From Bifidobacterium imperatoris (GTDB lineage Bacteria; Actinomycetota; Actinomycetes; Actinomycetales; Bifidobacteriaceae): a stretch of DNA of 44,488 bases. The stretch spans positions 1 to 44,488 of the forward strand of contig NZ_NMWV01000019.1 of assembly GCF_002860405.1 (NCBI RefSeq), in the 5' to 3' direction. The notes under the pieces were generated by a model. The model was not told the DNA's origin. It was given only the letters and a program-made list of their open reading frames with translations, and ran no database searches. A program made the position numbers and the translations under genes. Below, in pieces: positions 27,352 through 34,601 of this stretch. Each line of letters begins with the position of its first letter. Position 1 is the first letter of the stretch.

Positions 27352-27405
27352 AAACCTCTTTCCACAATGGAAAGTGATATTATTTTCCATAACGGAAAGA
27401 GGTTT
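27352..27405. promoter_or_regulatory. Four-arm palindromic operator with two TTTCC-N5-GGAAA boxes
   Basis: Two boxes of the form TTTCC-N5-GGAAA lie at 27359-27373 and 27384-27398, 25 bases centre to centre. They sit symmetrically inside a longer dyad, AAACCTCTTTCC (27352-27363) and GGAAAGAGGTTT (27394-27405). The inner arms ATGGAAA and TTTCCAT (27367-27373 and 27384-27390) are also complementary, and the 10 bases between contain TGATATTAT, a good -10 candidate. The next gene starts 40 bases later and is followed by a winged-helix regulator, the likely ligand. Confidence 0.75.
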
Positions 27406-27445
27406 GCTATTCCGACAGGCCTCATCCCGCACAAAGGGGGCCATC

Positions 27446-28063
27446 ATGGCAAACATGAGGAAAGCGCAACAGTCGCATTCCGACAACCATACCGGATATC
27501 AGCAGCAGGCAATGGACGCACTTGATGCATTGCGCACACTCGACATCGATCGCGCGAAAATCGCAGCCGGCTATGCGGCCCGCCGCACGTCCAACATTGT
27601 TTGGATCGCCATCGTATACGGTCTGCTCACATTCACGTACTGGCTAATCCCTCAGGCATGGTTCAACCGATTCAACCTGCCGTGGAATCCCATATGGATT
27701 GTGGCTGCTCTGCTGGCGATAAGTCTGCTGCTTCTCGCTGCAGCCATCATGCTTAATAGCCGCCGCCAAGGCGTCGCCCCGCAATGGCTGGCACCGAAAC
27801 CAGCGATGCAAAGCCGTCGCTATACGATGGCGCTCGCCGTGCATTTCTTCGTTAATTTCATTCCACCATTTTTGGCGCTTGCCGTAGGATTCGCCACCAC
27901 TGCATGGTGGTCAGCCGCGGCAGTCACATTGGTTGGCGCGGTTATCAATGGCAGGATGGAAGCGTGGGAATGTGACGAAATCGTCCGCGCATTACAGCAG
28001 CGCACCGCTCCAGATCCATCCGCCTTTGACTCTTTAGCGGAGGCGCATCATGGCATCAGATAA
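27446..28063 (+). CDS. Four-helix membrane protein of an ABC/regulator operon
   Basis: Family not recognised with certainty. The 205-residue protein has a polar N terminus with Gln/Arg-rich helix, then two membrane helices (about 48-68 and 83-106), a basic loop (NSRRQGVAPQWLAPK), and two more helices (about 128-150 and 152-170). A cytoplasmic tail ends at EAHHGIR. The start has a run AAAGGGGG about 6 bases upstream. It overlaps the winged-helix regulator gene by 14 bases, so the two are translated together. Small membrane proteins paired with a winged-helix regulator and ABC genes often act as sensors or accessory components; that is inference. Confidence 0.75.
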   Translation: MANMRKAQQSHSDNHTGYQQQAMDALDALRTLDIDRAKIAAGYAARRTSNIVWIAIVYGLLTFTYWLIPQAWFNRFNLPWNPIWIVAALLAISLLLLAAAIMLNSRRQGVAPQWLAPKPAMQSRRYTMALAVHFFVNFIPPFLALAVGFATTAWWSAAAVTLVGAVINGRMEAWECDEIVRALQQRTAPDPSAFDSLAEAHHGIR

Positions 28064-28361
28064 TCCACAACCGGTATTCAACGAAGTCATACACGCGCCG
28101 ATTCGACTACGCATCTGCGGCCTACTCGACACCTATGGCACAATGCGATTCGATGTACTGCGCGATACGCTCGAAATCAGCGACGCCACGTGTTCCAAAC
28201 ACATCAAAACACTGGCCGAGCATGATTATATTCAGCTCGATAAAAAGGCCAGAGAGGGCGGCAAAGCCTACAAAGTCACCTGGGTCAAGCTCACCCAAGA
28301 AGGCAAGCAGGCTTTCCAATCCCATGTAGCCGCTTTGCGTCAAATCGTCGCCGGACAGTAG
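28050..28361 (+). CDS. Winged-helix transcriptional regulator (HTH_34-like)
   Basis: Single-domain DNA-binding protein of 103 residues. The helix-turn-helix (FDVLRDTLEISDATCSKHIKTLAEHDYIQLDKK, about 32-64) is followed by a wing with GGKAYKVTWVKLTQEGKQAF. Layout and length match the PF13601-type winged helix proteins that pair with membrane proteins and ABC exporters. It starts within the end of the membrane-protein gene and precedes the ABC genes, so it probably autoregulates the cluster through the palindrome at 27352-27405. It has no obvious ligand-binding or Cys-sensor motif (one Cys in the recognition helix region, one at the N-terminal helix). Confidence 0.85.
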   Translation: MASDNPQPVFNEVIHAPIRLRICGLLDTYGTMRFDVLRDTLEISDATCSKHIKTLAEHDYIQLDKKAREGGKAYKVTWVKLTQEGKQAFQSHVAALRQIVAGQ

Positions 28362-28384
28362 CAGTTCCTGACCTTCCTGAGCCA

Positions 28385-28447
28385 GCGCAAGCCATACCCA
28401 AAATCACTATCATGCGCATGGCTTGGCGCAAGCTTACCCAAAAACAC
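28385..28447. repeat. Two direct repeats upstream of the ABC fusion gene
   Basis: Near-identical units begin GCGCAAGC and continue TACCCAAAA-N-CAC, at 28385-28407 and 28426-28447, 41 bases apart. The same stretch also contains an interrupted dyad, GCGCAAGCCAT versus ATGGCTTGGCGC. They fill the gap between the regulator stop and the ABC gene. Activator or repressor sites are possible. No obvious -10 box is seen. Confidence 0.5.
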
Positions 28448-28484
28448 CCACGCGCCACCCCACCACGCTTAATCCGAGGCACCT

Positions 28485-29756
28485 ATGCGAGCCATCTTCT
28501 ACAAGGATTTCCAACAGCTTCGCCATAACATGGCAATGCTGTCCATCGCCATCATCGCCATTGCCATGTCAATGCTCTGCATCGCCATGATTCCCGTAAT
28601 CGGCATGAATGGCAATACAGCGAACGCCCTGTACCAGTTCGCCATCATCACATTGGGCATATGTTTGGCACCTACGCTTTCCATCGATGCCATCCGCAGC
28701 GACCTCGCCAATGGCACCATTCTCACCGTGCGAGCCTGCGGCCGTCCGATGCGTCAATACGTCATCGCACAACTGGTGTGGGCGCTCATCCCCATCACCG
28801 CAGCGAGCGCAATACTCACCGCATTCACCTATGCAGTCGCTCCGACACTACGCTCGACGACCCTTGCGCCTCAAGCAATGGCGAGCGCATTCACACCCAC
28901 ACTGATGGCATTCGCACTCTATCTCTGGTCCATTTGCATCAAAGGAAAGGCTTTACTCATGACCAGCTCCACCCTCGCACCTAACAACGACACTATCGGC
29001 ACCGATCAAGTGCCAGCCATCCGTATCACGGATATGACGTTCGGCTATAAACGCAGCAAACCAGTGCTGGAGCATATTAATCTCGATGTGCCGGTCGGCC
29101 AATCGCTGGGCATTCTGGGATATAACGGCGTGGGCAAAACCACTCTGTTCGGCATCATCACTGGCTTGCTGCGCCCGCAGCACGGTTCCGCCGCAATTAA
29201 CAGCAACGTATTCCATTCGATGCGCGAAGTGTTTCAGTTGAGCGATTCCGGCAATCTCTCCCCTACGATGACCGTTCGCGAAAATCTCAAGTTCCGTTCG
29301 ATGCTTTACGCCACGCACGAGAACCCACACCCCATCGACATGCAGCATCTTGATAAACTGCCGATGGTGCAGGCGTTCGAGTTGGGCGAGCACCTCGACA
29401 AGAAGATCAAAGATCTTTCCAGCGGCCTGAAGAAACGCGCAGGCATCGTGGCAGGCATGCTGTTCGGTCCGAAGCTCATTCTGCTGGACGAACCGACCAA
29501 TGCCGTGGACCCGATCACCCGACAACTGCTTATCGACTTGATGAAGCAGCTCAAAGCAAGCGGCCGCACGATACTGACCATCACGCATGATTTGGAATAC
29601 TGCTGGGAAGTTACCGACCGAATCATCATCCTCGATAACAAGCACCTCGTCAAAGATTGCGATATCAGCGATTTCCCAAATATCGACGCGTTCAAACAGG
29701 CCGCCACGCTCGGGCATGAACGCAACAACGTGAACTTCGGCATCAGCGCCTCTTAG
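28485..29756 (+). CDS. Fused ABC exporter protein: truncated ABC-2-type permease joined to ATPase
   Basis: A 423-residue protein in two parts. Residues 1-157 look like the first two thirds of an ABC-2-type permease: F-Y-K-D-F N-terminal amphipathic segment, helices at about 17-40, 50-66, 93-118 and 134-152. Residues 159-423 are a full ATPase: Walker A GYNGVGKTT (212-220), signature LSSGL (311-315), Walker B LILLDEP (331-337), H-loop His in ITHD. An ATG (28959) at the junction has AAAGGAAAGG about 8 bases upstream, so the ATPase could also be made alone. The likely origin is an in-frame deletion that joined a permease gene to the next ATPase gene. Drug or peptide export is the usual role; the substrate is unknown. 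Confidence 0.85.
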   Translation: MRAIFYKDFQQLRHNMAMLSIAIIAIAMSMLCIAMIPVIGMNGNTANALYQFAIITLGICLAPTLSIDAIRSDLANGTILTVRACGRPMRQYVIAQLVWALIPITAASAILTAFTYAVAPTLRSTTLAPQAMASAFTPTLMAFALYLWSICIKGKALLMTSSTLAPNNDTIGTDQVPAIRITDMTFGYKRSKPVLEHINLDVPVGQSLGILGYNGVGKTTLFGIITGLLRPQHGSAAINSNVFHSMREVFQLSDSGNLSPTMTVRENLKFRSMLYATHENPHPIDMQHLDKLPMVQAFELGEHLDKKIKDLSSGLKKRAGIVAGMLFGPKLILLDEPTNAVDPITRQLLIDLMKQLKASGRTILTITHDLEYCWEVTDRIIILDNKHLVKDCDISDFPNIDAFKQAATLGHERNNVNFGISAS

Positions 29757-29805
29757 GCTCCCCTTGCCAGAGAAACTATCGGCAAAGCCGACTGAGGGGT
29801 AGTTC
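29756..29805. repeat. Interspersed palindromic repeat, copy 1
   Basis: Begins GGCTCCCCTTG and ends AAAGCCGACTGAGGGGTAGTTC, with a small stem TCGGC-AAA-GCCGA inside. It starts at the last base of the ABC fusion stop codon. A related copy is at 32936-32988. Elements of this sort are common between genes in bifidobacteria and some clostridia. Confidence 0.7.
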
Positions 29806-29857
29806 ATGGAAATAGACGAACAACATTGATATAGGCATCACAAAAAGGACAATTCTT

Positions 29858-30547
29858 ATGCATGCAATGCTTTGGAAAGATTGGACCCTGCTACGCAAGA
29901 ACCCGTTATATCTGGCACTCGGCATCGGCCTTTGGCTGTTCATTCCGGTGATGCTCGCCGTGCTCTCCGTGAGCGATCCAACGGATCCCGCCACCATAGA
30001 CGGATTATCCGCGGCCCAGGTACTCGCACCGTGGTATGGGTTCCTGGGCATCGAATTGGCAATATGCACGCTGATGGCTAATCCCAATACGATGGATGTG
30101 TCTGCTTCGGTGGAGGGCGACGGCACTGCGGAGTCTTGGCGTGCTTCAGGCCGCTCGATGCTGCAGTATTGCATAGCCAAAAGCCTGTTACCCATGCTGA
30201 TCGCCGAAGTCATGTCACTGAGCATTTTCGGTTATCTGGCTTGGGGCGGATTGGTTCAATGGAATAACAATGCAATCCCTGAAATCGTGTGTATTGTTCT
30301 TACCCCAGCTGTGATTGCTTTCGCAGGGGAGCAAATATTGCTCGCCTCGCATGCGGCATCGGTCGGCTCATTCTCGGTAATCTCACTGGTTTCCTCTGTG
30401 CCAATGCTGGTATTCATGATTGTGATGCTGATGACGTCTGCCACCTGGGCGCTCATCATGCTGGTCGCATTCGGTATTCTTGCCGCTTCACTCACCATTG
30501 TTTCCGCGCACCACCGTTATCCCACGACGTTGCGGCCCATTCTGTAA
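29858..30547 (+). CDS. ABC-2-type permease
   Basis: Membrane component of 229 residues with six predicted helices. It opens with HAMLWKDWTLLRKNP, the amphipathic entry helix also seen in the fused protein (R-A-I-F-Y-K-D-F). Membrane segments follow at about 17-40, 62-76, 103-125, 138-158, 165-190 and 193-212. It lies 101 bases after the fusion gene, separated by the interspersed repeat, and probably forms the functional membrane pore with the fused permease-ATPase. AAGGA is about 8 bases before the ATG. An exporter role is inferred from family and context only. Confidence 0.82.
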   Translation: MHAMLWKDWTLLRKNPLYLALGIGLWLFIPVMLAVLSVSDPTDPATIDGLSAAQVLAPWYGFLGIELAICTLMANPNTMDVSASVEGDGTAESWRASGRSMLQYCIAKSLLPMLIAEVMSLSIFGYLAWGGLVQWNNNAIPEIVCIVLTPAVIAFAGEQILLASHAASVGSFSVISLVSSVPMLVFMIVMLMTSATWALIMLVAFGILAASLTIVSAHHRYPTTLRPIL

Positions 30548-30666
30548 TCACACTTCTCTGATCAACCACATTCCGGCCTAGACTAGACAAGGGGGTTCTG
30601 GATGGTACCTGTATCCGGAACCTCTGCCATACCTCGGCCTACACTGGGCGACATAGGAGGTGCCTT

Positions 30667-31593
30667 ATGAAGTTACTGGTCGCCGCATCGAATGAGCCGC
30701 TCGCCCGCGCCATTCGCGGCACGTTGCTGGGCGCGCAACATGAGGTCGACCAGACCGGCACCCAGAAAGCGACATTGCATGCGATTATCGCGGCACAGCA
30801 GGGGCAGGCTGCAACCGATGCCGAAACCAATACCAAAGCACCGGCTAACAATCAGGCTCAGACTGCGCAAACTGACGCTCCGGCACAAACCACTGCCCCA
30901 GCGCAGACCCAAGCCGCAAACGATGCCGATGCAGCACCCGTAATCCCTTATGATGCGATTGTGCTCGACGAGGATCTGGTCGAACCGCCGCACAATGATT
31001 TTATTGCTCAACTGCGCAGCGCCGACCATTCGCTGAAAATTCTGCTGCTTGCCACCACTCCGCTGAGCCGCGCAACCGGTGAAGGCAATCGTTGGCGAGC
31101 TCTACCGCATGAATACGCGCCCATCGAACCGAGTCAATCCGTCGAACCAGCTGCATCATCTGAATCCAATGAGACCGGGGAATCCAGCGATTCAAAAGAA
31201 TCCGGCACACAAGTAAACGTCAACCAACCGGATGCCGTACTGCGCAAACCATTCTCCGATACCGAGCTGCTCTCATATATCAGCGCGCTCGCAGCCGACT
31301 CCCCTGCGATGATCATCCGCGGCAATCTCACGTTGGACACCACCCATCGCCGGGCCTACTATGCGTCCACGCATAACCCAATCACGCTCTCCCGCTTGGA
31401 ATACAGTCTGCTGGAAGCATTGGTCAAAGCCGACGGCAAGTTCGTCAATGCCAAGGAGCTTGTGGGCCTTGTGGGTGGGCCGTATTTCGAACAGCAGGGC
31501 TTGCTGCGTAACGCCTTGTATACGTTGGATAAGAAGCTCACGCGCGCGGGTCTCATCATGACGCAGCGTGGTTCCAATTACCGCATTCGGTAG
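30667..31593 (+). CDS. OmpR-type response regulator with padded receiver domain (orphan)
   Basis: A 308-residue regulator. The C-terminal winged helix (about 212-308, with TLSRLEYSLLEALV and RGSNYRIR) matches the OmpR/PhoB DNA-binding domain. The N-terminal receiver keeps key residues: phospho-acceptor Asp101 in YDAIVLDEDL, switch Thr130/131, and Lys194 in LRKPF. The usual acidic pair after strand 1 is replaced by Asn9-Glu10. Two low-complexity insertions split the receiver: an Ala/Gln/Thr-rich one (about 46-90) and a Ser/Glu-rich one (about 152-188). No histidine kinase gene is adjacent. A strong AGGAGGTG ribosome-binding site precedes the ATG. An imperfect 10-bp dyad lies upstream at 30594-30622. 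Confidence 0.85.
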   Translation: MKLLVAASNEPLARAIRGTLLGAQHEVDQTGTQKATLHAIIAAQQGQAATDAETNTKAPANNQAQTAQTDAPAQTTAPAQTQAANDADAAPVIPYDAIVLDEDLVEPPHNDFIAQLRSADHSLKILLLATTPLSRATGEGNRWRALPHEYAPIEPSQSVEPAASSESNETGESSDSKESGTQVNVNQPDAVLRKPFSDTELLSYISALAADSPAMIIRGNLTLDTTHRRAYYASTHNPITLSRLEYSLLEALVKADGKFVNAKELVGLVGGPYFEQQGLLRNALYTLDKKLTRAGLIMTQRGSNYRIR

Positions 31594-31627
31594 CAATCGC
31601 AGCTGAATATCCGCAATCGAATACAAC

Positions 31628-31681
31628 ATAGCGTGCTTGCGGACACGTTGTTGATGAGCAACTTGTTCGCAAGCACGCTAT
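31628..31681. terminator. Long hairpin between convergent regulator and dehydrogenase genes
   Basis: Perfect 14-bp arms ATAGCGTGCTTGCG (31628-31641) and CGCAAGCACGCTAT (31668-31681), with a further GTTG/CAAC pairing in the loop. U-runs are weak on both strands, but the position between two converging genes favours termination. Confidence 0.6.
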
Positions 31682-31713
31682 TTCACGATGAGGGTGAAGC
31701 TACTCTCGCTGCC

Positions 31714-32841
31714 TCACAGCTCGGGCACGACCTCGATCTTGAGGCCTTGCATGCTGAGCGCGTATTCCATTGCTTCGTTGATCTGGTCAAGCGGGAACAC
31801 GTTGGTCACCAGATCCATGACGGGCAGGCCGCGATCTTTGGCTTCCTTGAGGAATTCCTGCGCCTCCAGCCAGTCGCCGGCCTGGTAGGTCCAGGAGCCG
31901 GTGAGCTTGATTTCCTTCTGGCACACGTCCAGATGCGGGTTGTAGGTGGCGTCGCCGGTGTTGGTGAAGAAGCCGACCTCGCAGTAGGAGCCGCCACGGC
32001 GAATGTACTTGAACAGGGCTGCGGCCGCTGCGGGCGAACCGGTGCACTGGAAGCCCATTTCCGCGCCGAGGCCTTCAGTCACTTCACGCACGGCGTCGGC
32101 CGCTGCATCCACGGAATCATAGTCGGAGAAGTTCACGGTAGCGGTGGCACCAAGCTTCTTGGCCATCTCGAGTCGGGCTTCCTTGGCGTCCACGGCTACG
32201 ATGTTGCGGATGCCGTAGGTCTTGAGCAGAGCGACCAGCAGCAGGCCGATCGGGCCGCAGCCTTGGACCAGCACATGGGAGCCGTGCTTGAAATCGTAAA
32301 TCTTCTTGGCTTCCTCCACGGCATGCACGATCACGGCGGCCGGTTCGATCAGAATACGCAGGTCACGGTCGGGCATGTCGTTCACATTGAAGATCACTGC
32401 GCCCGGATTGCACTTCATGTAGTCGGAATACCAGCCGTTGAAGAAGTGATCCTCGCCGGGCATAAGGCCGTGGATTTCGCCGTTTTCACACAGATGAATC
32501 ATGTCGGCGCGACGCTTGCAGATAGCGCAGTGACCGCATGGGCGCAAACCGGTGACGATCTTGTCGCCCACCTTGAGCGGCTTGCCGGAGTAATCCGTGG
32601 TGACGTTCTTGCCGAGCTTCACGACTTCGCCGGTGGCTTCATGGCCGAGCACGATAGGAGCGAATCCGAACGGGTCGGCACGGTATTCGGACTGGTCGGT
32701 GCCGCAGATGCCGCAGCCTTCAACGCGGACGAGCACCTCGTCATCGTTGATTTGCGGCAACGGGAGCGTGCGCACGTCGATGTGCTTGGGCTCCGTTAAT
32801 ACAGCAACACGGCCTTCTGCGGGGATGGTTGGTTCGGACAT
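31714..32841 (-). CDS. Zinc-dependent alcohol dehydrogenase (MDR family)
   Basis: Medium-chain dehydrogenase/reductase of 375 residues, closest in layout to sorbitol/threonine dehydrogenases. Catalytic zinc ligands are visible as C43, H67 and E68 (G-H-E). The structural zinc lobe has four cysteines, C102, C105, C108 and C118. The NAD(P) motif is VQGCGPIGLLLVALL. An acidic residue after the second strand (VAVDAKE) suggests NAD preference. I start at the ATG at 32841 because AAAGGAG lies 8 bases upstream; the upstream in-frame ATGs at 32847 and 32877 are poorly placed. Substrate unknown: polyol, alcohol or amino-alcohol are all possible. Confidence 0.9.
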   Translation of the reverse strand: MSEPTIPAEGRVAVLTEPKHIDVRTLPLPQINDDEVLVRVEGCGICGTDQSEYRADPFGFAPIVLGHEATGEVVKLGKNVTTDYSGKPLKVGDKIVTGLRPCGHCAICKRRADMIHLCENGEIHGLMPGEDHFFNGWYSDYMKCNPGAVIFNVNDMPDRDLRILIEPAAVIVHAVEEAKKIYDFKHGSHVLVQGCGPIGLLLVALLKTYGIRNIVAVDAKEARLEMAKKLGATATVNFSDYDSVDAAADAVREVTEGLGAEMGFQCTGSPAAAAALFKYIRRGGSYCEVGFFTNTGDATYNPHLDVCQKEIKLTGSWTYQAGDWLEAQEFLKEAKDRGLPVMDLVTNVFPLDQINEAMEYALSMQGLKIEVVPEL

Positions 32842-32935
32842 TGTCATAACTCCTTTGTGATGAGGGAATGCCTTCACTTGGTTACATTAGTCCGATTACC
32901 CCGCAGAACACCGCATCAACACCTTGTCTTCTTCT

Positions 32936-32988
32936 GGCTCCCCTTGTTGTCAGGGGAGCTGTCGATAAAGCCGACTGAGGGGTAGTTC
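32936..32988. repeat. Interspersed palindromic repeat, copy 2
   Basis: Related to the copy at 29756-29805: same GGCTCCCCTTG start and AAAGCCGACTGAGGGGTAGTTC end. This copy keeps a CTCCCC/GGGGAG stem near its left end that copy 1 has partly lost. It sits between two minus-strand genes. Confidence 0.7.
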
Positions 32989-33007
32989 TGCAACTGCGTA
33001 AACGTTA

Positions 33008-33622
33008 CTACATTCCTTCCGGAATGCGCTTATCGCGCCAGTAGTATTCCTGATCATGCTCGTTGATTTCACGCAGAACTCGGCACGGGCTGCCAATCGC
33101 CACCGAGTTGGCAGGAATGTCTTTGGTCACCAGACTGCTCGCACCGATGACGGAATTATCTCCGATGGTGACGCCCGGCAGCACGGTGACGTTCGCTCCG
33201 ATCCACACGTTGCGACCGATATGAATCGGCTCCGAGAACTGTGCCAGCTTTTCACGCAGGTCAGGGCGAATCGGGTGGCCGGTGGTCACGAGCGTCACGT
33301 TCGGGCCGATCATCGTATGATCGCCGATGAAAATCTCGCCATCATCCACAAGCGTCAGATTGAAGTTCGCGTAAACGAAGCTGCCCAAGTGAGTAGAGCA
33401 GCCCCAGTTGGCGCGGAGCGGCGGCTCAATCCACGTGTTCTCCCCCATTTCGGCGAAGTATTCGTGCAGCAGCTTGTCTCGCTCCGGCGAAGTAGCCGGC
33501 AATTCATTGGTTTTACGCAGCATCTCCCGCTGCGCCTGCTGCGCGGCATCCATCAGTTCACTGTTCCACAGATACACCTCGCCCGAATGCAGCACATCCA
33601 AGACTTCCTGCGGCACGTTCAT
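33008..33622 (-). CDS. Maltose/galactoside O-acetyltransferase family (LacA/NodL-type)
   Basis: Left-handed parallel beta-helix acetyltransferase of 204 residues that moves acetyl from acetyl-CoA to a sugar hydroxyl. It has the MAC N-terminal segment (VYLWNSELMDAAQQAQREM), then hexapeptide repeats from about residue 85 (FIGDHTMIGPNVTLVTTGHPI with catalytic His, IHIGRNVWIGANVTVLPGVTIGDNSVIGASSLVTKDIPANSVAIGSPCRVLR). All family features are intact. The start at 33622 has GGAGGG 7 bases upstream. An interspersed repeat separates it from the dehydrogenase gene. The natural acceptor sugar is not predictable. Confidence 0.92.
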   Translation of the reverse strand: MNVPQEVLDVLHSGEVYLWNSELMDAAQQAQREMLRKTNELPATSPERDKLLHEYFAEMGENTWIEPPLRANWGCSTHLGSFVYANFNLTLVDDGEIFIGDHTMIGPNVTLVTTGHPIRPDLREKLAQFSEPIHIGRNVWIGANVTVLPGVTIGDNSVIGASSLVTKDIPANSVAIGSPCRVLREINEHDQEYYWRDKRIPEGM

Positions 33623-33758
33623 ACGATTGCCCTCCTGCTTCATTGCGATTGTCAAGTTCTCCGAATCCTCTATGGCTCGGATTTCCCTTCATAATAGCCG
33701 AGTGGCACACGCAACATCTTCAGACTGCACCATCGGACCAATTCGAACAAATGTCCAT

Positions 33759-33788
33759 ATAGGTACAGAACATATGTTCTATACCTAT
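33759..33788. promoter_or_regulatory. 30-bp near-perfect palindrome, candidate operator
   Basis: Centred between 33773 and 33774, with 14 of 15 base pairs matching. The core is AGAACATATGTTCT, extended by ATAGGTA on the left and TACCTAT on the right. It lies between the divergent acetyltransferase and Cys/His-protein genes, close to the latter's start. It looks like the site of a dimeric repressor. Confidence 0.65.
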
Positions 33789-33825
33789 GGAAACGACTGG
33801 TTGTACGGAAGTTGAGGTGGCCGAT

Positions 33826-34206
33826 ATGGCTTGGAGATTAATCACGCACGCATGCGGACATCAAGAACGCATCAATGTGGACGGCCCATACGTAATCGTG
33901 GAGCAGCGCGTACGCAAGGCGGAGCAATCACCATGCGCGGCATGCATCGGCGCCACCAATCGATGGGATAACGCACAGAGCGGCTTCTGCCCACTGTGGG
34001 GCAGCAAAGCGCAACGCGATCGCGCCGAGCCAATTCGCCGGCGAGCGCTCAACCAAGTGGATATTCTCGCAGTCCACGCCCGCATCGAAGACCGCGACGC
34101 CTTTGCTGAACTGCGCAAACAGGTGTTGCGCCGCGACGACGCCGCCTGGTGGATCGAGCACAAAACCAATGCCGTCAACATTCTCGCGCAAGATATAGAG
34201 CTGTAG
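33826..34206 (+). CDS. Small Cys/His-containing hypothetical protein
   Basis: Not recognised as a named family. The 126-residue product begins AWRLITHACGHQERIN and continues with SPCAACIG, giving a C-G-H...C-x-x-C arrangement that could bind zinc. Similar C-G-H-openings occur in small proteins of phages and plasmids. The C-terminal half is charged, with many Arg, Glu, Asp and Trp residues. I start at 33826, where GAGGTGG is 5-6 bases upstream. The in-frame ATG at 33787 lies inside the palindrome. A decayed membrane-protein gene follows directly, so this may be a remnant of an accessory element. Confidence 0.6.
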   Translation: MAWRLITHACGHQERINVDGPYVIVEQRVRKAEQSPCAACIGATNRWDNAQSGFCPLWGSKAQRDRAEPIRRRALNQVDILAVHARIEDRDAFAELRKQVLRRDDAAWWIEHKTNAVNILAQDIEL

Positions 34207-34412
34207 AGCATATCCCCGCCGACTACGTGGGCCTTACGTCCCTCGGAGTGAGCGTACTGCTCGGCGTGCTCGCCATCGCCGCCACCAACGGCTTCCACGG
34301 CTACGGCTGGGGCATCGTCCTCACCGGCGTCATCGCCGTCGCATAAGCCGTCTACACCTTGGTGAGCCAAGCGTTCGGCGGCAAGCTCAGCAAAGACAGT
34401 GAAGCTAAATAA
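34206..34412 (+). pseudogene. Membrane-protein remnant interrupted by a stop codon
   Basis: In one frame the DNA reads PADYVGLTSLGVSVLLGVLA and continues as two hydrophobic helices to GVIAVA, then TAA at 34344-34346. The same frame then gives AVYTLVSQAFGGKLSKDSEAK and a second stop at 34410-34412. The protein-like sequence on both sides of the first TAA suggests a nonsense mutation, for example from TAC or TAT. No start codon with a ribosome-binding site is present at the 5' end, which merges with the preceding gene's stop. The parent is a small two-to-three-helix membrane protein of unknown role. The remaining bases to 34601 hold only the terminator. Confidence 0.6.
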
Positions 34413-34463
34413 AAAAAACAAGGAGTTAAGCCCGTCTCGTGTTGTGCGCGAGACGGGCTTAAC
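34411..34463 (-). terminator. Strong terminator, minus strand, downstream of the AttH-like gene
   Basis: Perfect 15-bp arms GTTAAGCCCGTCTCG (34425-34439) and CGAGACGGGCTTAAC (34449-34463) around a 9-base loop. On the minus strand the stem is followed, after TCCTTG, by a run of eight T. It lies 139 bases past the AttH-like stop, and I see no gene between. Confidence 0.8.
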
Positions 34464-34601
34464 TTGCGCGAGAGCCCCCGAAAGGCTATTCAGCGCCCAT
34501 TCCAAATCCCTTGTTCACCGGTTCGTCGGGTTGTGGCTTTCTTCGGCGGGTTGGCGGAATTGGACCGATGCCGATGTTTTTCGGAAAATGGGCCGATGTT
34601 G

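Noticed and set aside
31633..32799. A 388-residue open frame opposite the alcohol dehydrogenase gene
   Set aside because: The dehydrogenase on the other strand has all zinc and NAD motifs, so this frame is a shadow.
33861..34505. Minus-strand 214-residue open frame across the Cys/His gene and the membrane remnant
   Set aside because: It crosses two plus-strand coding patterns and a perfect terminator stem, and has no domain.
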